Positions 61,901 through 64,000 of a stretch of DNA of 64,000 bases are shown here, piece by piece. Both the position numbers and the translations under genes were made by a program. Below the pieces are notes generated by a model. The model saw only the letters and a program-made list of their open reading frames with translations. It made no database searches and had not been told where the DNA came from. Each line of letters begins with the position of its first letter. The stretch's first letter is position 1. Location: NCBI RefSeq assembly GCF_020497125.1, contig NC_059075.1, positions 62,577,321-62,641,320 on the forward strand, read 5' to 3'. This DNA comes from Mauremys mutica (lineage: Eukaryota; Chordata; Testudines; Geoemydidae).

Positions 61901-63463
61901 ATATATGTTCCCGGGGCAAGAGGAATTGGGAGTATCAGAGAACTGATACTCACAACACACTGATAAGCAGAAAGTTTAGTAGTGGTGTGTGCTGGCTGAC
62001 TGAAGATACAAATCAACACTACAAAGGGAGCATTACTGCTTTAATCCTAGGCATGTGTATAAGCACTGGTTGCAGGAAAAATAGGAATTGGAGGGTTCAC
62101 ATGGCAGCTTTTTGGGTGGGACCATTTGGAGGTTGAGGATACAGAGGAATAAAGGGAAAAACTAATGGCCTTTTGTGAACATCTGTGTTAAAGTTTCCAG
62201 TCTTTGCCACTACAGCCCCAAGACTTGGGGTTAACCCAGGGCCGGTGCAACCATTTAGGCTACCGCATGCTAGGATTTGGGGGGTGCCATTTTCTTTGGC
62301 AGTGACCGCGGCGGCCGGATCTTCGGCCGCCCCGGTCGCCACCAGCATTTAGGCGGAGGGAGCTGGGGCAGAGGAGAACGGGGAGGGCCGCCTGCAGCAA
62401 GTAAGGTGGGGGAGTGGCAGGCAGGGGAACTCCCCGTCCCAGCTCACCCCTGCCCCGCCTCCCCCCTGAGCACGCCATGCCCGCTTCACTTCTCCTGCCT
62501 CCCAGGGTTGCGGCGCCTGAGCTGATTGGCGCCGCAAGCCTGGGAGGTGGGAGAAGTGAAGCAGCAACATGCTCGGGGTGCTTGTGCTCATGCATGGAGC
62601 AGGGGTGAGCTGGGGTGGGGGGAGTGTCTCAGGGTGGAGGGTGGGGAGCTGCCGCAAGGGGGTGCCTCAGGGCGGAGGGGAGGAGCTGCCGTGGGGGGAT
62701 GCCGGGGGGGAGGGCGCAAGGTGGAAGTTTCGCCTAGGGCGCGAAACATCCTTGCACCGGCCCTGGGGTAACCTCTCATGTTTGTCCGACCGAGGAGAGG
62801 GTCTCCTGCTGTAATAGGCAAATTCCAGTAAAGCCAAGGGGATGCAGAAGAAAGCTACTCCTCAAAATATATAAGAACTGGGAAGGAAATCTGATGATTA
62901 CAGAAATTAACTTGTGATTCTCACATAATGATGTACAAGCCAGACTGGATAAAAGCTGAACCAAATGCACGCAAAGCTTAAATGAAACTTCTGACTGTTT
63001 TGAAGGTAACCCATGATTCGTTTCTCTTCTACTGCTAACGTGATATTGGTCAAAATCAGAAAAGCACCACACAATTTAGCACAGCCAGCGGTCTTTTCAG
63101 GGGCTGCATAGTTCAGGATTGCAGCACGTTGTCAGAGCTGAGCAAGGGAAGCTAACACAACACCTGCCTACACTTTGCATGACGCTAGACCCCACTAGTA
63201 ATCTCCAAGACAGGCTACACATGCACAAAGTATTGAAAGAGGTACAATACCTTAGCCATGGTCTGCAGATTCTCATAAAGCAAGTTTATTTCATTCTGGG
63301 TCCTCCAGATGTTCTCTGGAACAAAGTGAGGATCTGAATCAGGTGGATTAGAAAATCCAGTTTCTGGGGTTCCCCAGCGCACAGAGTGGCTTGACGGTAG
63401 TTTAGCGATCCTCTGGTTTAGGCTACTCTGGACCTGAGCCTTCACCACTGGCACTGATATCAC
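10747..63463 (-). CDS. SPTBN5: Beta-type spectrin gene, 24 internal exons (probable SPTBN5)
   Basis: Spectrins form antiparallel heterodimers that cross-link actin under membranes; beta chains carry the actin- and ankyrin-binding parts. Read on the minus strand, 24 exons splice into one open frame of 1361 codons with GT-AG borders and matching phases throughout. The translation is a run of roughly 13 triple-helical spectrin repeats, each about 106 residues, with repeat-start motifs such as [53 protein letters not shown] and [17 protein letters not shown], and the typical [19 protein letters not shown] helix. No CH, SH3, EF-hand or PH domain lies in the window, so both ends are missing. Many short exons argue for SPTBN5 over SPTB or SPTBN1/2/4, which have large exons. 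The last two exons resemble the penultimate repeats of beta chains, so the PH-domain end should lie beyond the left edge. The gene is spread over 53 kb because of transposon-filled introns. Paralog assignment is inference; the spectrin call is firm. Confidence 0.82.
11424..11612 (-). repeat. tRNA-derived SINE with CR1-like tail (turtle Pol III SINE type)
   Basis: On the minus strand it begins GGGGGGAGGGATAGCTCAGT (A box) and has a B box in GGGTTGTGAGCTCAATCC. A unique middle (TTTGAGCAGGGGGTTGGACT) and the CR1-like end GGTCCCTTCCAACCCTAATA..ATGATT follow. This fusion is the arrangement described for the cryptodiran tortoise SINE, and is the best taxonomic clue in the window. Confidence 0.85.
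11898..12002 (-). CDS. SPTBN5: Spectrin exon 23 (35 codons)
   Basis: Acceptor TTTTGTTTGTAG, donor GATGAAAAG|GTAAAA; phase 0 to 0. It encodes [20 protein letters not shown] followed by [15 protein letters not shown]. This is almost the canonical beta-spectrin helix A/B consensus and joins smoothly to exon 22. Confidence 0.92.
12003..14037. other. Intron 22-23, left part
   Basis: Intronic sequence without recognised genes. Short open frames (12183-12410, 13292-13567 minus) lack spectrin character and would not fit the phase 0 junction that joins exons 22 and 23. Confidence 0.5.
14046..14338. mobile_element. hAT-type MITE with perfect 8-bp duplication
   Basis: Terminal inverted repeats AAGGGGTAGGCAACCT and AGGTTGCCGACCCCTG enclose 293 bp. 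TTTTATGG is duplicated exactly on both sides (14038-14045, 14339-14346). The CAGGGGT.GGCAACCT ends and 8-bp duplication are hAT signatures. AT-rich inside, no coding capacity. Confidence 0.9.
14735..14795. repeat. Imperfect fold-back palindrome
   Basis: CAAGCCCCATTGA pairs imperfectly with the reverse of GACTTCGCTGGGCCTTG. It is a weak member of the palindromic set seen in other introns here. Confidence 0.4.
14800..17024. other. Intron 22-23, middle, no gene seen
   Basis: It contains a pyrimidine run (15116-15142) and AT-rich stretches around 16230-16700. No frame with recognised domains. Confidence 0.45.
17027..17184. repeat. Fold-back palindrome
   Basis: Arms TGATCCTGAAAGGGGCTGAG (17030-17052) and TGCTCAGCATCTTGCAGGAT (17158-17180) are inverted, with about 100 bp between. 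The GATCCTGCAAG..GCTGAGC theme recurs in amniote palindromic repeats. Confidence 0.6.
17334..18899 (-). CDS. 521-codon open frame of unknown function inside a spectrin intron
   Basis: An uninterrupted minus-strand frame of 1566 nt lies in the 12.2 kb intron between exons 24224-24373 and 11898-12002. These exons join in frame without it, so it is not needed by the main spectrin transcript. The translation is rich in Ser, Pro and Thr with scattered Cys and has no recognised domain, signal peptide or membrane segment. SRLDV recurs twice ([20 protein letters not shown]). A good acceptor (TTGGTTTTGCACAG, exon start 18885) opens it only in a frame not used by the phase 0 neighbours; a possible donor GTG|GTAAAG lies at 17358. 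It could be an alternative terminal or cassette exon, an old coding fragment, or chance. Confidence 0.35.
   Translation of the reverse strand: MVLHSLGLSCRMSCRDHHCKTSSAPIYVSTVEVMLSSSRVTPPPTFESAVQGRPFQKMPSSAWYLPAGQSATESTPRNVTLPPSNVSSGVYCSRLDVILAQTNRRKVFRKDNPCMNPSDMASTCSNLRRDSRGSGCGSLGIWSTPTSCKQCSVGDQSACHSSTDKNGPMKLSESLPSAASSSKAPPSWTSRLDVALSAIPAVSPLHSKRMHATLASRSSAPPQRGYSQCSVPIPDLHASVKLYISTCSLAIKPFRTDTQVSNHAHSSLLVPQLEKMSGTSAGLPTGSQVSKQDFSSPGSPALQITRFHVTSSAECPGLPQQTVSREVWLTPAVLTRRESSVGGSEVPNTDLDPDLIIFQNNPSSETAFGNTPCERLTPAHHKISKITLILATPWTTVPIHVVREFRKSPAPTIFIKSRDLDAPGPPLHPIGIGAGLSLSVNPVCCPELLSSQQRWATSGSRPSQDACTVGTVAPDNLLTNIPACTANVPHRAGRGAWCPSIAVNVASFGAGRRVVKISIPF
18900..21355. other. Intron 22-23, repeat remnants only
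   Basis: A short match to the Penelope tail end (ACACGGCTACCACTACAC, 20089-20104) and a SINE-like piece (AAAAGACAGTCCCTGTCATA, 20497-20516) are visible. Nothing else recognised. Confidence 0.4.
21359..21629. mobile_element. Harbinger-like MITE with 3-bp duplication (probable)
   Basis: The left end GGCTATGTCTACATGAC and the inverted right end (GACTATAGCTACACTGC) form imperfect inverted repeats. Further inside, GTGTGATTCACAGCTTG pairs with AAGCTGTGGCGTGATTCC. TCA flanks both sides (21356-21358, 21630-21632). Superfamily assignment rests on the 3-bp duplication only. Confidence 0.55.
21633..24223. other. Intron 22-23, right part, no gene seen
   Basis: No recognised coding sequence or well-bounded repeat. 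Short frames (22084-22350, 23297-23608) lack motifs. Confidence 0.45.
24224..24373 (-). CDS. SPTBN5: Spectrin exon 22 (50 codons)
   Basis: Acceptor CCACCTTTAG, donor CAGGAG|GTGAGT; phase 0 to 0. It encodes helix C with Trp ([20 protein letters not shown]) and the next repeat start, [17 protein letters not shown]. That start continues in frame into exon 11898-12002 across a 12.2 kb intron. Confidence 0.9.
24374..26320. other. Intron 21-22
   Basis: Non-coding; includes a G-run near 25121-25127 and a short (GT)n tract near its right end. No recognised element. Confidence 0.45.
26190..26214. repeat. (GT)n microsatellite
   Basis: About 12 GT dinucleotides with one C interruption. Confidence 0.9.
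26321..26524 (-). CDS. SPTBN5: Spectrin exon 21 (68 codons)
   Basis: Acceptor GGTTCCAG, donor ACAGAG|GTAAAC; phase 0 to 0. It encodes [20 protein letters not shown] (helix A) and [20 protein letters not shown] (helix B). Confidence 0.9.
26525..28662. other. Intron 20-21, left part
   Basis: No gene seen. It holds the first copy of a 19-bp sequence (27195-27213) that reappears beside the telomere tract at 28746. Confidence 0.5.
28663..28718. repeat. Fold-back palindrome fragment
   Basis: GGTGTGGAGCATTAGCAATT, CCATTGACTTCAGTGGG and TTGCAGGTGCTCGCC form an imperfect hairpin of the CATTGACTTCAATGG type. It lies about 30 bp before the telomere tract. Confidence 0.5.
28762..28797 (+). repeat. Interstitial telomeric repeat (TTAGGG)5
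   Basis: Five exact TTAGGG units plus partial ends (GGTTAG..GGTTAC) on the plus strand, in the middle of an intron. The tract starts directly at the end of a 19-bp segment duplicated from 27195-27213. Confidence 0.92.
29106..29285 (-). CDS. SPTBN5: Spectrin exon 20 (60 codons)
   Basis: Acceptor CCTCTGCAG, donor GCAGAT|GTGAGC; phase 0 to 0. It encodes [20 protein letters not shown] with the helix C Trp and ends with the next repeat start, [10 protein letters not shown]. Confidence 0.9.
29286..30425. other. Intron 19-20
   Basis: No gene or bounded repeat recognised. The frame 29706-30053 (plus) has no domain. Confidence 0.45.
30426..30536 (-). CDS. SPTBN5: Spectrin exon 19 (37 codons)
   Basis: Acceptor CCTTGCTAG, donor CAGCAG|GTGAGA; phase 0 to 0. 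It encodes [20 protein letters not shown] then [12 protein letters not shown], a typical spectrin helix B. Confidence 0.9.
30653..31289. mobile_element. hAT-type non-autonomous element with perfect 8-bp duplication
   Basis: Ends CAGGGCTGGATTT and AAATCCAGCCCTG are perfect 13-bp inverted repeats. TCTGCAAG is duplicated exactly (30645-30652, 31290-31297). The 637-bp body has a GC-rich centre with long antisense frames but no transposase motif. Confidence 0.92.
31300..32322. other. Intron 18-19, middle
   Basis: No gene or bounded repeat recognised between the hAT element and the palindrome at 32323. Confidence 0.4.
32323..32411. repeat. Fold-back palindrome, 22-bp arms
   Basis: GGATTCTCCACTCACTCACA at the left pairs with the reverse complement of TGTGAGTAAGTGGAGAATCC at the right with one mismatch. 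About 40 bp lie between the arms. Confidence 0.75.
32926..33040 (-). CDS. SPTBN5: Spectrin exon 18 (115 nt)
   Basis: Acceptor CCTTTGCAG, donor ATTGAG|GTAAAA; completes a split codon, phase 0 at the end. It is a helix C with Trp ([20 protein letters not shown]) followed by [13 protein letters not shown], the start of the next repeat. Confidence 0.88.
33041..34000. other. Intron 17-18, left part
   Basis: Non-coding; includes (GCAG)4 near 33183-33200. The two minus-strand frames at 33456-33909 show no domain. Confidence 0.4.
34001..34080. repeat. Fold-back palindrome, near-perfect 80-bp hairpin
   Basis: CCTGAATTCTCA and TGAGAATTCAGG are exact inverted ends, and pairing continues inward through ACT.AGGCC..TTAC with few mismatches. 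The same theme (TTCTCATTTACACTAAGGCC) recurs at 54451-54595. Confidence 0.8.
34241..34468 (+). repeat. MIR-type SINE
   Basis: TCTCAAAGTGCTTTACAAAG, GGTGGGGAAACTGAGGCACA, GACTTGCCCCAGATCATCCA and GTCGAGTGCTCTATTCACTG follow the MIR core and tail order. It is better preserved than the copy at 3955. Confidence 0.85.
34835..34980 (-). CDS. SPTBN5: Spectrin exon 17 (146 nt)
   Basis: Acceptor CTTTCAAAAG (weak pyrimidine tract), donor CTACG|GTAAGA; phase 0 to 2. It encodes helix B ([20 protein letters not shown]) and [20 protein letters not shown], as in canonical spectrin repeats. Confidence 0.88.
34981..36867. other. Intron 16-17, left part
   Basis: A CR1/SINE-like fragment may lie at about 35946-36070 (GAGTCATCTAGTCTACCTCC), and a hairpin fragment near 35485-35530. 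No gene seen. Confidence 0.4.
36868..37695 (-). mobile_element. Penelope-like element, family B, GIY-YIG end only
   Basis: The minus strand encodes the end of a Penelope-like ORF. It has a Cys/His-rich segment just before ([15 protein letters not shown]), then [16 protein letters not shown] and a decayed GIY-YIG core ([17 protein letters not shown], where YVG is YGG), then VGKHFTKQ and the terminal RRAWELKFI-like piece. Frames at 37479-37249 and 37345-37139 need a shift to join. The 3' end is at the left (ATATATTTTATTGGACC). Its sequence differs from the element at 48903-51624, so it is another family. 5'-truncated, no RT. Confidence 0.8.
37139..37479 (-). pseudogene. GIY-YIG endonuclease remnant of Penelope-like element B
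   Basis: Two overlapping frames carry [20 protein letters not shown] and [20 protein letters not shown]. The GIY part is YFSQC and the YIG part is YGG. The Arg (RQSL) is kept, and the Glu position reads Lys in VGKHF. Substitutions at key residues and the frameshift mean it is inactive. Confidence 0.75.
37792..37924 (-). CDS. SPTBN5: Spectrin exon 16 (133 nt)
   Basis: Acceptor TCTAAACAG, donor GTCCTG|GTGAGT; completes a split codon and ends in phase 0. It encodes [20 protein letters not shown] with the helix A Trp, then [13 protein letters not shown], the classic DYG turn. Confidence 0.9.
37925..38796. other. Intron 15-16, left part
   Basis: No gene recognised between exon 16 and the CR1 fragment. 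Confidence 0.4.
38797..39645 (-). mobile_element. CR1 LINE, 3' end fragment
   Basis: On the minus strand the fragment runs through the ORF2 C-terminus: [54 protein letters not shown] and the final [20 protein letters not shown]. It then reaches a short 3' UTR ending in GTTCTTATGTTCTTAATG. This is the usual 5'-truncated form of amniote CR1. A few stops make it inactive. Confidence 0.9.
39646..40342. other. Intron 15-16, right part
   Basis: A SINE-like piece (TATTATTATTTGTGTAGCAC, 40248-40267, with GTACTGCACAGGATACAAAT) resembles the 5' part of MIR-like repeats. No gene seen. Confidence 0.4.
40343..40416. repeat. Fold-back palindrome
   Basis: GGGGCATGATACAAAGCCCA at the left pairs imperfectly with the reverse of TGGCTTTTGAATCAAACCC at the right, around CAATGGAAAGACTCCATTG. 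It directly precedes exon 40477-40640. Confidence 0.6.
40477..40640 (-). CDS. SPTBN5: Spectrin exon 15 (164 nt)
   Basis: Acceptor TGCTATCAG, donor GCAAG|GTATGG; phase 0 to 2. It encodes [20 protein letters not shown] and a Pro-containing loop ([20 protein letters not shown]) before helix C. The loop is longer than usual for a spectrin B-C turn. Confidence 0.86.
40641..42069. other. Intron 14-15
   Basis: A short GCAGCCGTGGGCAACCTGCG at 41345-41364 resembles a hAT end but has no partner. No gene seen. Confidence 0.4.
42070..42186 (-). CDS. SPTBN5: Spectrin exon 14 (39 codons)
   Basis: Acceptor ATTGGTAG, donor AAG|GTAACT; phase 0 to 0. It is a repeat start, [20 protein letters not shown], followed by the [10 protein letters not shown] helix B motif. 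Confidence 0.89.
42720..42865 (+). repeat. MIR-type SINE fragment
   Basis: GAGATCAAAGTACTTTATAA, TTCACAGGTGGGGAAAATGA and GACACAGATGTGGCCAAATT follow the MIR core order, with a diverged middle. Confidence 0.55.
42870..43227. other. Intron 13-14, no gene seen
   Basis: Nothing recognised between the MIR fragment and the palindrome. Confidence 0.4.
43228..43300. repeat. Fold-back palindrome
   Basis: GGACTTGATCCAAATCCCAT pairs with the reverse of GAGGGTTTGGGATAAGGCCC. CATTGAAGTCAAAGG faces TGATTTCAGAGG. Imperfect but extends over 70 bp. Confidence 0.65.
43672..43872 (-). CDS. SPTBN5: Spectrin exon 13 (67 codons)
   Basis: Acceptor CTCCCTAG, donor CAGCAG|GTATGG; phase 0 to 0. It encodes helix B and C ([20 protein letters not shown]) with the conserved Trp. 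Confidence 0.88.
43873..44847. other. Intron 12-13
   Basis: No gene or bounded repeat recognised. Confidence 0.4.
44848..45034 (-). CDS. SPTBN5: Spectrin exon 12 (187 nt)
   Basis: The acceptor is taken as CCTCAG|GTTTGAG because it completes the split codon as Arg and keeps the spectrin-like [20 protein letters not shown] later AG (TTTGCAG) would break the phase. Donor AAG|GTAACT, phase 0. It contains the repeat start [19 protein letters not shown]. Confidence 0.87.
45261..46650. repeat. GC-rich composite repeat, probably hAT-derived
   Basis: A G-rich quasi-tandem stretch (GGGGCTGGGGATGAGGG-like units, 45380-45610) is followed by other GC-rich sequence. The left end CAGGGGCAGC.. and the right end ..CCACCCCTG have CAGGGG-type inverted termini, but the flanks do not give a clean duplication. 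It may be two elements side by side. Long frames on both strands follow from base composition and are not called. Confidence 0.45.
46651..47188. other. Intron 11-12, right part
   Basis: No gene or bounded repeat recognised next to exon 47189-47415. Confidence 0.4.
47189..47415 (-). CDS. SPTBN5: Spectrin exon 11 (227 nt)
   Basis: Acceptor TCCTTGTAG, donor GAAAG|GTGAGC; phase 0 to 2. It encodes a full helix B ([20 protein letters not shown]) and the linking segment to the next helix C. Confidence 0.88.
47416..48037. other. Intron 10-11
   Basis: No gene or bounded repeat recognised. Confidence 0.4.
48038..48202 (-). CDS. SPTBN5: Spectrin exon 10 (55 codons)
   Basis: Acceptor TTTCCCCAG, donor CTCCAG|GTCAGG; phase 0 to 0. 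It encodes [20 protein letters not shown] then [20 protein letters not shown], a textbook helix B to C transition. Confidence 0.9.
48658..48828 (-). CDS. SPTBN5: Spectrin exon 9 (57 codons)
   Basis: Acceptor CCCTAATAG, donor ATAATG|GTGAGG; phase 0 to 0. It is a repeat start ([20 protein letters not shown]) with the [19 protein letters not shown] helix B typical of spectrins. The 3' splice site lies only about 60 bp from the Penelope-like element insertion. Confidence 0.9.
48891..48902. repeat. Target duplication, left copy, of Penelope-like element A
   Basis: TACTTTGCAGTG matches 51625-51636 exactly and brackets the composite insertion. Confidence 0.8.
48960..49375. repeat. C-rich quasi-tandem sequence inside the hAT element
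   Basis: Irregular recurrence of CCCCATCCAACCCC and CCCCTGACTGCCCC about every 40-60 bases. No coding content is credited. Confidence 0.65.
49440..49940. repeat. GC-rich minisatellite, about 11 units of 42 or 51-54 bp
   Basis: The unit core GGACCCCGGGGCAGCAGGAG is followed by C/G-rich CCCAGCCCCCGCC.. and recurs at about 49444, 49485, 49538, 49591, 49642, 49696, 49737, 49780, 49820, 49862 and 49914. The unit lengths are close to multiples of three, which keeps several frames open on both strands and creates apparent Pro/Arg/Gly/Ala proteins. Confidence 0.85.
50229..50504 (+). pseudogene. Penelope-type reverse transcriptase, C-terminal part
   Basis: [20 protein letters not shown] carries the YIDD catalytic box; [20 protein letters not shown] and the [19 protein letters not shown] segment follow as in Penelope RTs. 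A TGA after HPGHTT ends the frame, but the same frame continues with Penelope-like sequence to about 50770, where TAA interrupts it. The N-terminal RT is missing through 5' truncation. Confidence 0.88.
50808..51341 (+). pseudogene. GIY-YIG endonuclease domain of Penelope-like element A
   Basis: The 177-residue frame contains a Cys/His cluster ([13 protein letters not shown]), then the GIY-like [10 protein letters not shown] and YIG in [17 protein letters not shown], with the conserved Arg and His. [10 protein letters not shown] supplies the Glu, and [15 protein letters not shown] ends the domain. All expected active-site positions look intact. It is the same frame as the RT piece upstream, separated by two stops. 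It would cut target DNA for retrotransposition if it were part of an intact protein. Confidence 0.9.
51640..52156. other. Intron 8-9, middle
   Basis: No gene; AT-rich patch at 52018-52045. Confidence 0.4.
52157..52300. mobile_element. hAT-type element fragment, left end
   Basis: It starts CAGGGGTTGGCAACCTCTGG, the same end type as 14046-14338, followed by a GC-rich GTTTGTTTACTTGCCGCGTC..GCGGCTCCCACTGGCCGCGG body. The right terminus and duplication are missing. Confidence 0.65.
52301..53085. other. Intron 8-9, right part
   Basis: No gene recognised; short AACAA-rich tract at 52436-52456. Confidence 0.4.
53086..53185 (-). CDS. SPTBN5: Spectrin exon 8 (100 nt)
   Basis: Acceptor TCTCTGAAG, donor CTGCAG|GTGAAA; completes a split codon and ends in phase 0. 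It encodes a whole helix C with its Trp ([20 protein letters not shown]) and ends at LASLQLQ. Confidence 0.88.
53490..53595 (+). repeat. SINE-like fragment, MIR-type 5' part
   Basis: TTATTATTAAGAACTATTGG, ATGTGCTGGGCACAGTACCT and CAGCCCCTGCCCTGAAAAGC follow the order of an amniote MIR-like repeat. The rest is missing. Confidence 0.5.
53763..53832. repeat. Fold-back palindrome
   Basis: CCTCAGCTAGCGTAAATC and the inverse of TAATTTACACCAGCTGAGG are arms about 18 bp long with two or three mismatches. Confidence 0.7.
53833..54450. other. Intron 7-8, middle
   Basis: T-run at 54052-54063. No gene seen. Confidence 0.4.
54451..54595. repeat. Fold-back palindrome, arms about 40 bp
   Basis: GGGCCCAATTCTCATTTACA..CTAAGGCCCC..TTTACAC at the left pairs with the reverse of GTGTAAAAGGGCCTTAGTTA..GATGAGAATCAGGCCC at the right. 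It shares its theme with 34001-34080. Confidence 0.8.
54596..55144. other. Intron 7-8, right part
   Basis: A short CR1/SINE tail-like piece (TCATAGAACCATAGGGTTAA, 54736-54755). No gene seen. Confidence 0.4.
55145..55284 (-). CDS. SPTBN5: Spectrin exon 7 (140 nt)
   Basis: Acceptor CCACTCCAG, donor TGCAT|GTGAGT; phase 0 to 2. It encodes the diagnostic helix B sequence [20 protein letters not shown] followed by [13 protein letters not shown]. Confidence 0.9.
55285..56328. other. Intron 6-7
   Basis: No gene or bounded repeat recognised. Confidence 0.4.
56329..56572 (-). CDS. SPTBN5: Spectrin exon 6 (244 nt)
   Basis: Acceptor CTGGGCAG, donor CTTGGG|GTATGT; enters with one base and leaves in phase 0. 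It contains [20 protein letters not shown] (helix C with Trp) and then [20 protein letters not shown], the next repeat start. Confidence 0.9.
56686..56702. repeat. (CT)n microsatellite
   Basis: Eight CT units. Confidence 0.85.
56703..57356. other. Intron 5-6
   Basis: No gene; the long plus-strand frame 56359-57054 is partly antisense to exon 56329-56572. Confidence 0.45.
57357..57644 (-). CDS. SPTBN5: Spectrin exon 5 (288 nt)
   Basis: Acceptor CTTGTGTAG, donor GACAG|GTAGAG; both ends in phase 2. The charged coiled helix ([20 protein letters not shown]) is followed by a repeat start ([20 protein letters not shown]) and the [20 protein letters not shown] helix B motif. Confidence 0.9.
57645..59023. 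other. Intron 4-5
   Basis: No gene or bounded repeat recognised. Confidence 0.4.
59024..59275 (-). CDS. SPTBN5: Spectrin exon 4 (252 nt)
   Basis: Acceptor ATTCCTAG, donor AAATC|GTAAGA; both junctions split a codon after two bases. It begins with the conserved helix C Trp ([20 protein letters not shown]) and then the next repeat ([20 protein letters not shown]). Confidence 0.88.
59276..60961. other. Intron 3-4
   Basis: No gene recognised; frames at 59863-60318 on both strands have no domain. Confidence 0.4.
60962..61092 (-). CDS. SPTBN5: Spectrin exon 3 (131 nt)
   Basis: Acceptor TGTTTTAG, donor AGAAG|GTAAAG; starts in phase 0 and leaves two bases. It continues helix B of the same repeat ([20 protein letters not shown]) and ends in a helix C start ([12 protein letters not shown]). 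Confidence 0.87.
61093..61587. other. Intron 2-3
   Basis: No gene recognised. TTATTCTGGTATAA occurs twice (61325, 61377). Confidence 0.4.
61588..61740 (-). CDS. SPTBN5: Spectrin exon 2 (51 codons)
   Basis: Acceptor TTTTACAG, donor GAG|GTACCT, phase 0 to 0. It encodes a repeat start with the conserved Trp ([19 protein letters not shown]) and ends in [15 protein letters not shown], the helix A/B transition. The sequence style is that of beta-V spectrin. Confidence 0.88.
61741..62236. other. Intron 1-2, left part
   Basis: No gene recognised before the hAT element. Confidence 0.4.
62237..62765. mobile_element. hAT-type non-autonomous element
   Basis: Ends CAGGGCCGGTGCAA and TTGCACCGGCCCTG are perfect 14-bp inverted repeats. 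Flanks GGTTAACC (62229-62236) and GGGTAACC (62766-62773) form an 8-bp duplication with one mismatch. The 529-bp GC-rich body gives open frames on both strands without transposase motifs. Confidence 0.9.
62774..63250. other. Intron 1-2, right part
   Basis: No gene recognised before exon 63251-63463. Confidence 0.4.
63251..63463 (-). CDS. SPTBN5: Spectrin exon 1 of window (71 codons)
   Basis: Acceptor TTTAACAG and donor AAG|GTATTG; phase 0 to 0. The first part ([20 protein letters not shown]) is helical, then comes a Pro/Ser/Asp-rich stretch of about 35 residues ([20 protein letters not shown] and following) unlike a spectrin helix. It returns to helix with [15 protein letters not shown]. The middle reads as an extended loop or linker between repeats. 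The upstream exon lies outside the window. Confidence 0.8.
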
Positions 63464-64000
63464 CTGTTAAAGCAAAATACAACAGAATCAGTCTGTGACA
63501 CGATGGATAATTGGAGCCCCTAATCTTAAGGATAAATTAAAGGACTAAATTTTCAAAATGATCTGCCTGACTCAAAGTGTTAGATATTGCAATTTACAAA
63601 TGCACCTTTGTGATGTATTGAATACTGTGATACAATTGTGATCGATCACTTTAAATTCTCAGGGATTTTCTTGATCCTGCTTGCAGGCAGGGGGCTGTGT
63701 AGGGAAGTGAGGGTTCAGAATCAGTCTGCAGAGAGCCAGCCTAGAGTAAGCAGGGGTGAGTTGTGCCTCTCTGTTGAAATGAGCACCCTGCTTTGTCATC
63801 ACACTCTGTTTTGGGGTTCTCTGAATTCTAAGAAATGAAATAATGTTACATGGCAACTTACCAGCGTAAGTATTTTATGTTTCTATCTCATGTCTCTATG
63901 CATATACCATGAACATAACTGCAGGGGACCAGGGCATGGGCGGTTTAGCCTAGCGGTCACAGCTGCACTTGTGTCCACAAGTCAAGGATGGCCACAAGGC
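63464..64000. other. Intron upstream of first exon in window
   Basis: No spectrin exon found here; the next 5' exon must lie beyond the right edge. Confidence 0.5.

Noticed and set aside
62260..62821. Several GC-rich frames on both strands
   Set aside because: They are inside the hAT element 62237-62765 and have no transposase motif.
1..64000. CRISPR arrays, bacterial operons, tRNA and rRNA genes
   Set aside because: Nothing with regular spacers, ribosome-binding sites or rRNA motifs; the only tRNA-like sequence is the SINE head at 11424-11612.

Overview
The window is vertebrate nuclear DNA, most likely from a turtle (probably a cryptodire). The evidence is multi-exon spectrin coding sequence with GT-AG introns, a tRNA-derived SINE fused to a CR1-type 3' tail (the layout of the cryptodiran Pol III SINE), several CR1 LINEs, Penelope-like elements with GIY-YIG endonuclease, MIR-type SINEs and many non-autonomous hAT elements. 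The species call is inference; the element types are read from the sequence. || One host gene dominates. A beta-type spectrin lies on the minus strand, and 24 consecutive internal exons run from 63463 down to 10747. All 24 keep one open frame, every junction phase matches, and together they give 4083 nt or 1361 codons, about 13 spectrin repeats. Many small exons, rather than the few large ones of SPTB/SPTBN1/2/4, and the sequence itself suggest beta-V (beta-heavy) spectrin, SPTBN5. Neither the N-terminal CH domains nor the C-terminal PH domain is here; the gene continues off the right edge (5') and presumably off the left edge (3'). || Layout from left to right: 1-2830 is a minus-strand CR1 LINE with its esterase ORF1 and the endonuclease and RT parts of ORF2, broken by a Penelope-type tail at 1086-1230. 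2830-6290 has a MIR and no recognised gene. 6296-10741 is a complete but decayed Ty3/Gypsy LTR retrotransposon on the plus strand. Its 5-bp target duplication is exactly the GTAAG splice donor of spectrin exon 10747-10932. 10747-12002 has two spectrin exons. The next intron, 12.2 kb, holds a hAT MITE with perfect 8-bp duplication, an unexplained 521-codon open frame (17334-18899, minus) and a Harbinger-like MITE. 24224-63463 has 22 more exons. Their introns carry an interstitial telomere tract (28762-28797), hAT elements with 8-bp duplications (30653-31289, 62237-62765), a second CR1 and two different Penelope-like elements. One Penelope-like element (48903-51624) is itself split by a GC-rich hAT element (48919-50226). 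Short fold-back palindromes are scattered through the introns. || Apart from the spectrin gene, everything recognised is transposable-element or simple-repeat sequence. No tRNA or rRNA gene, CRISPR array or prokaryotic feature was seen.
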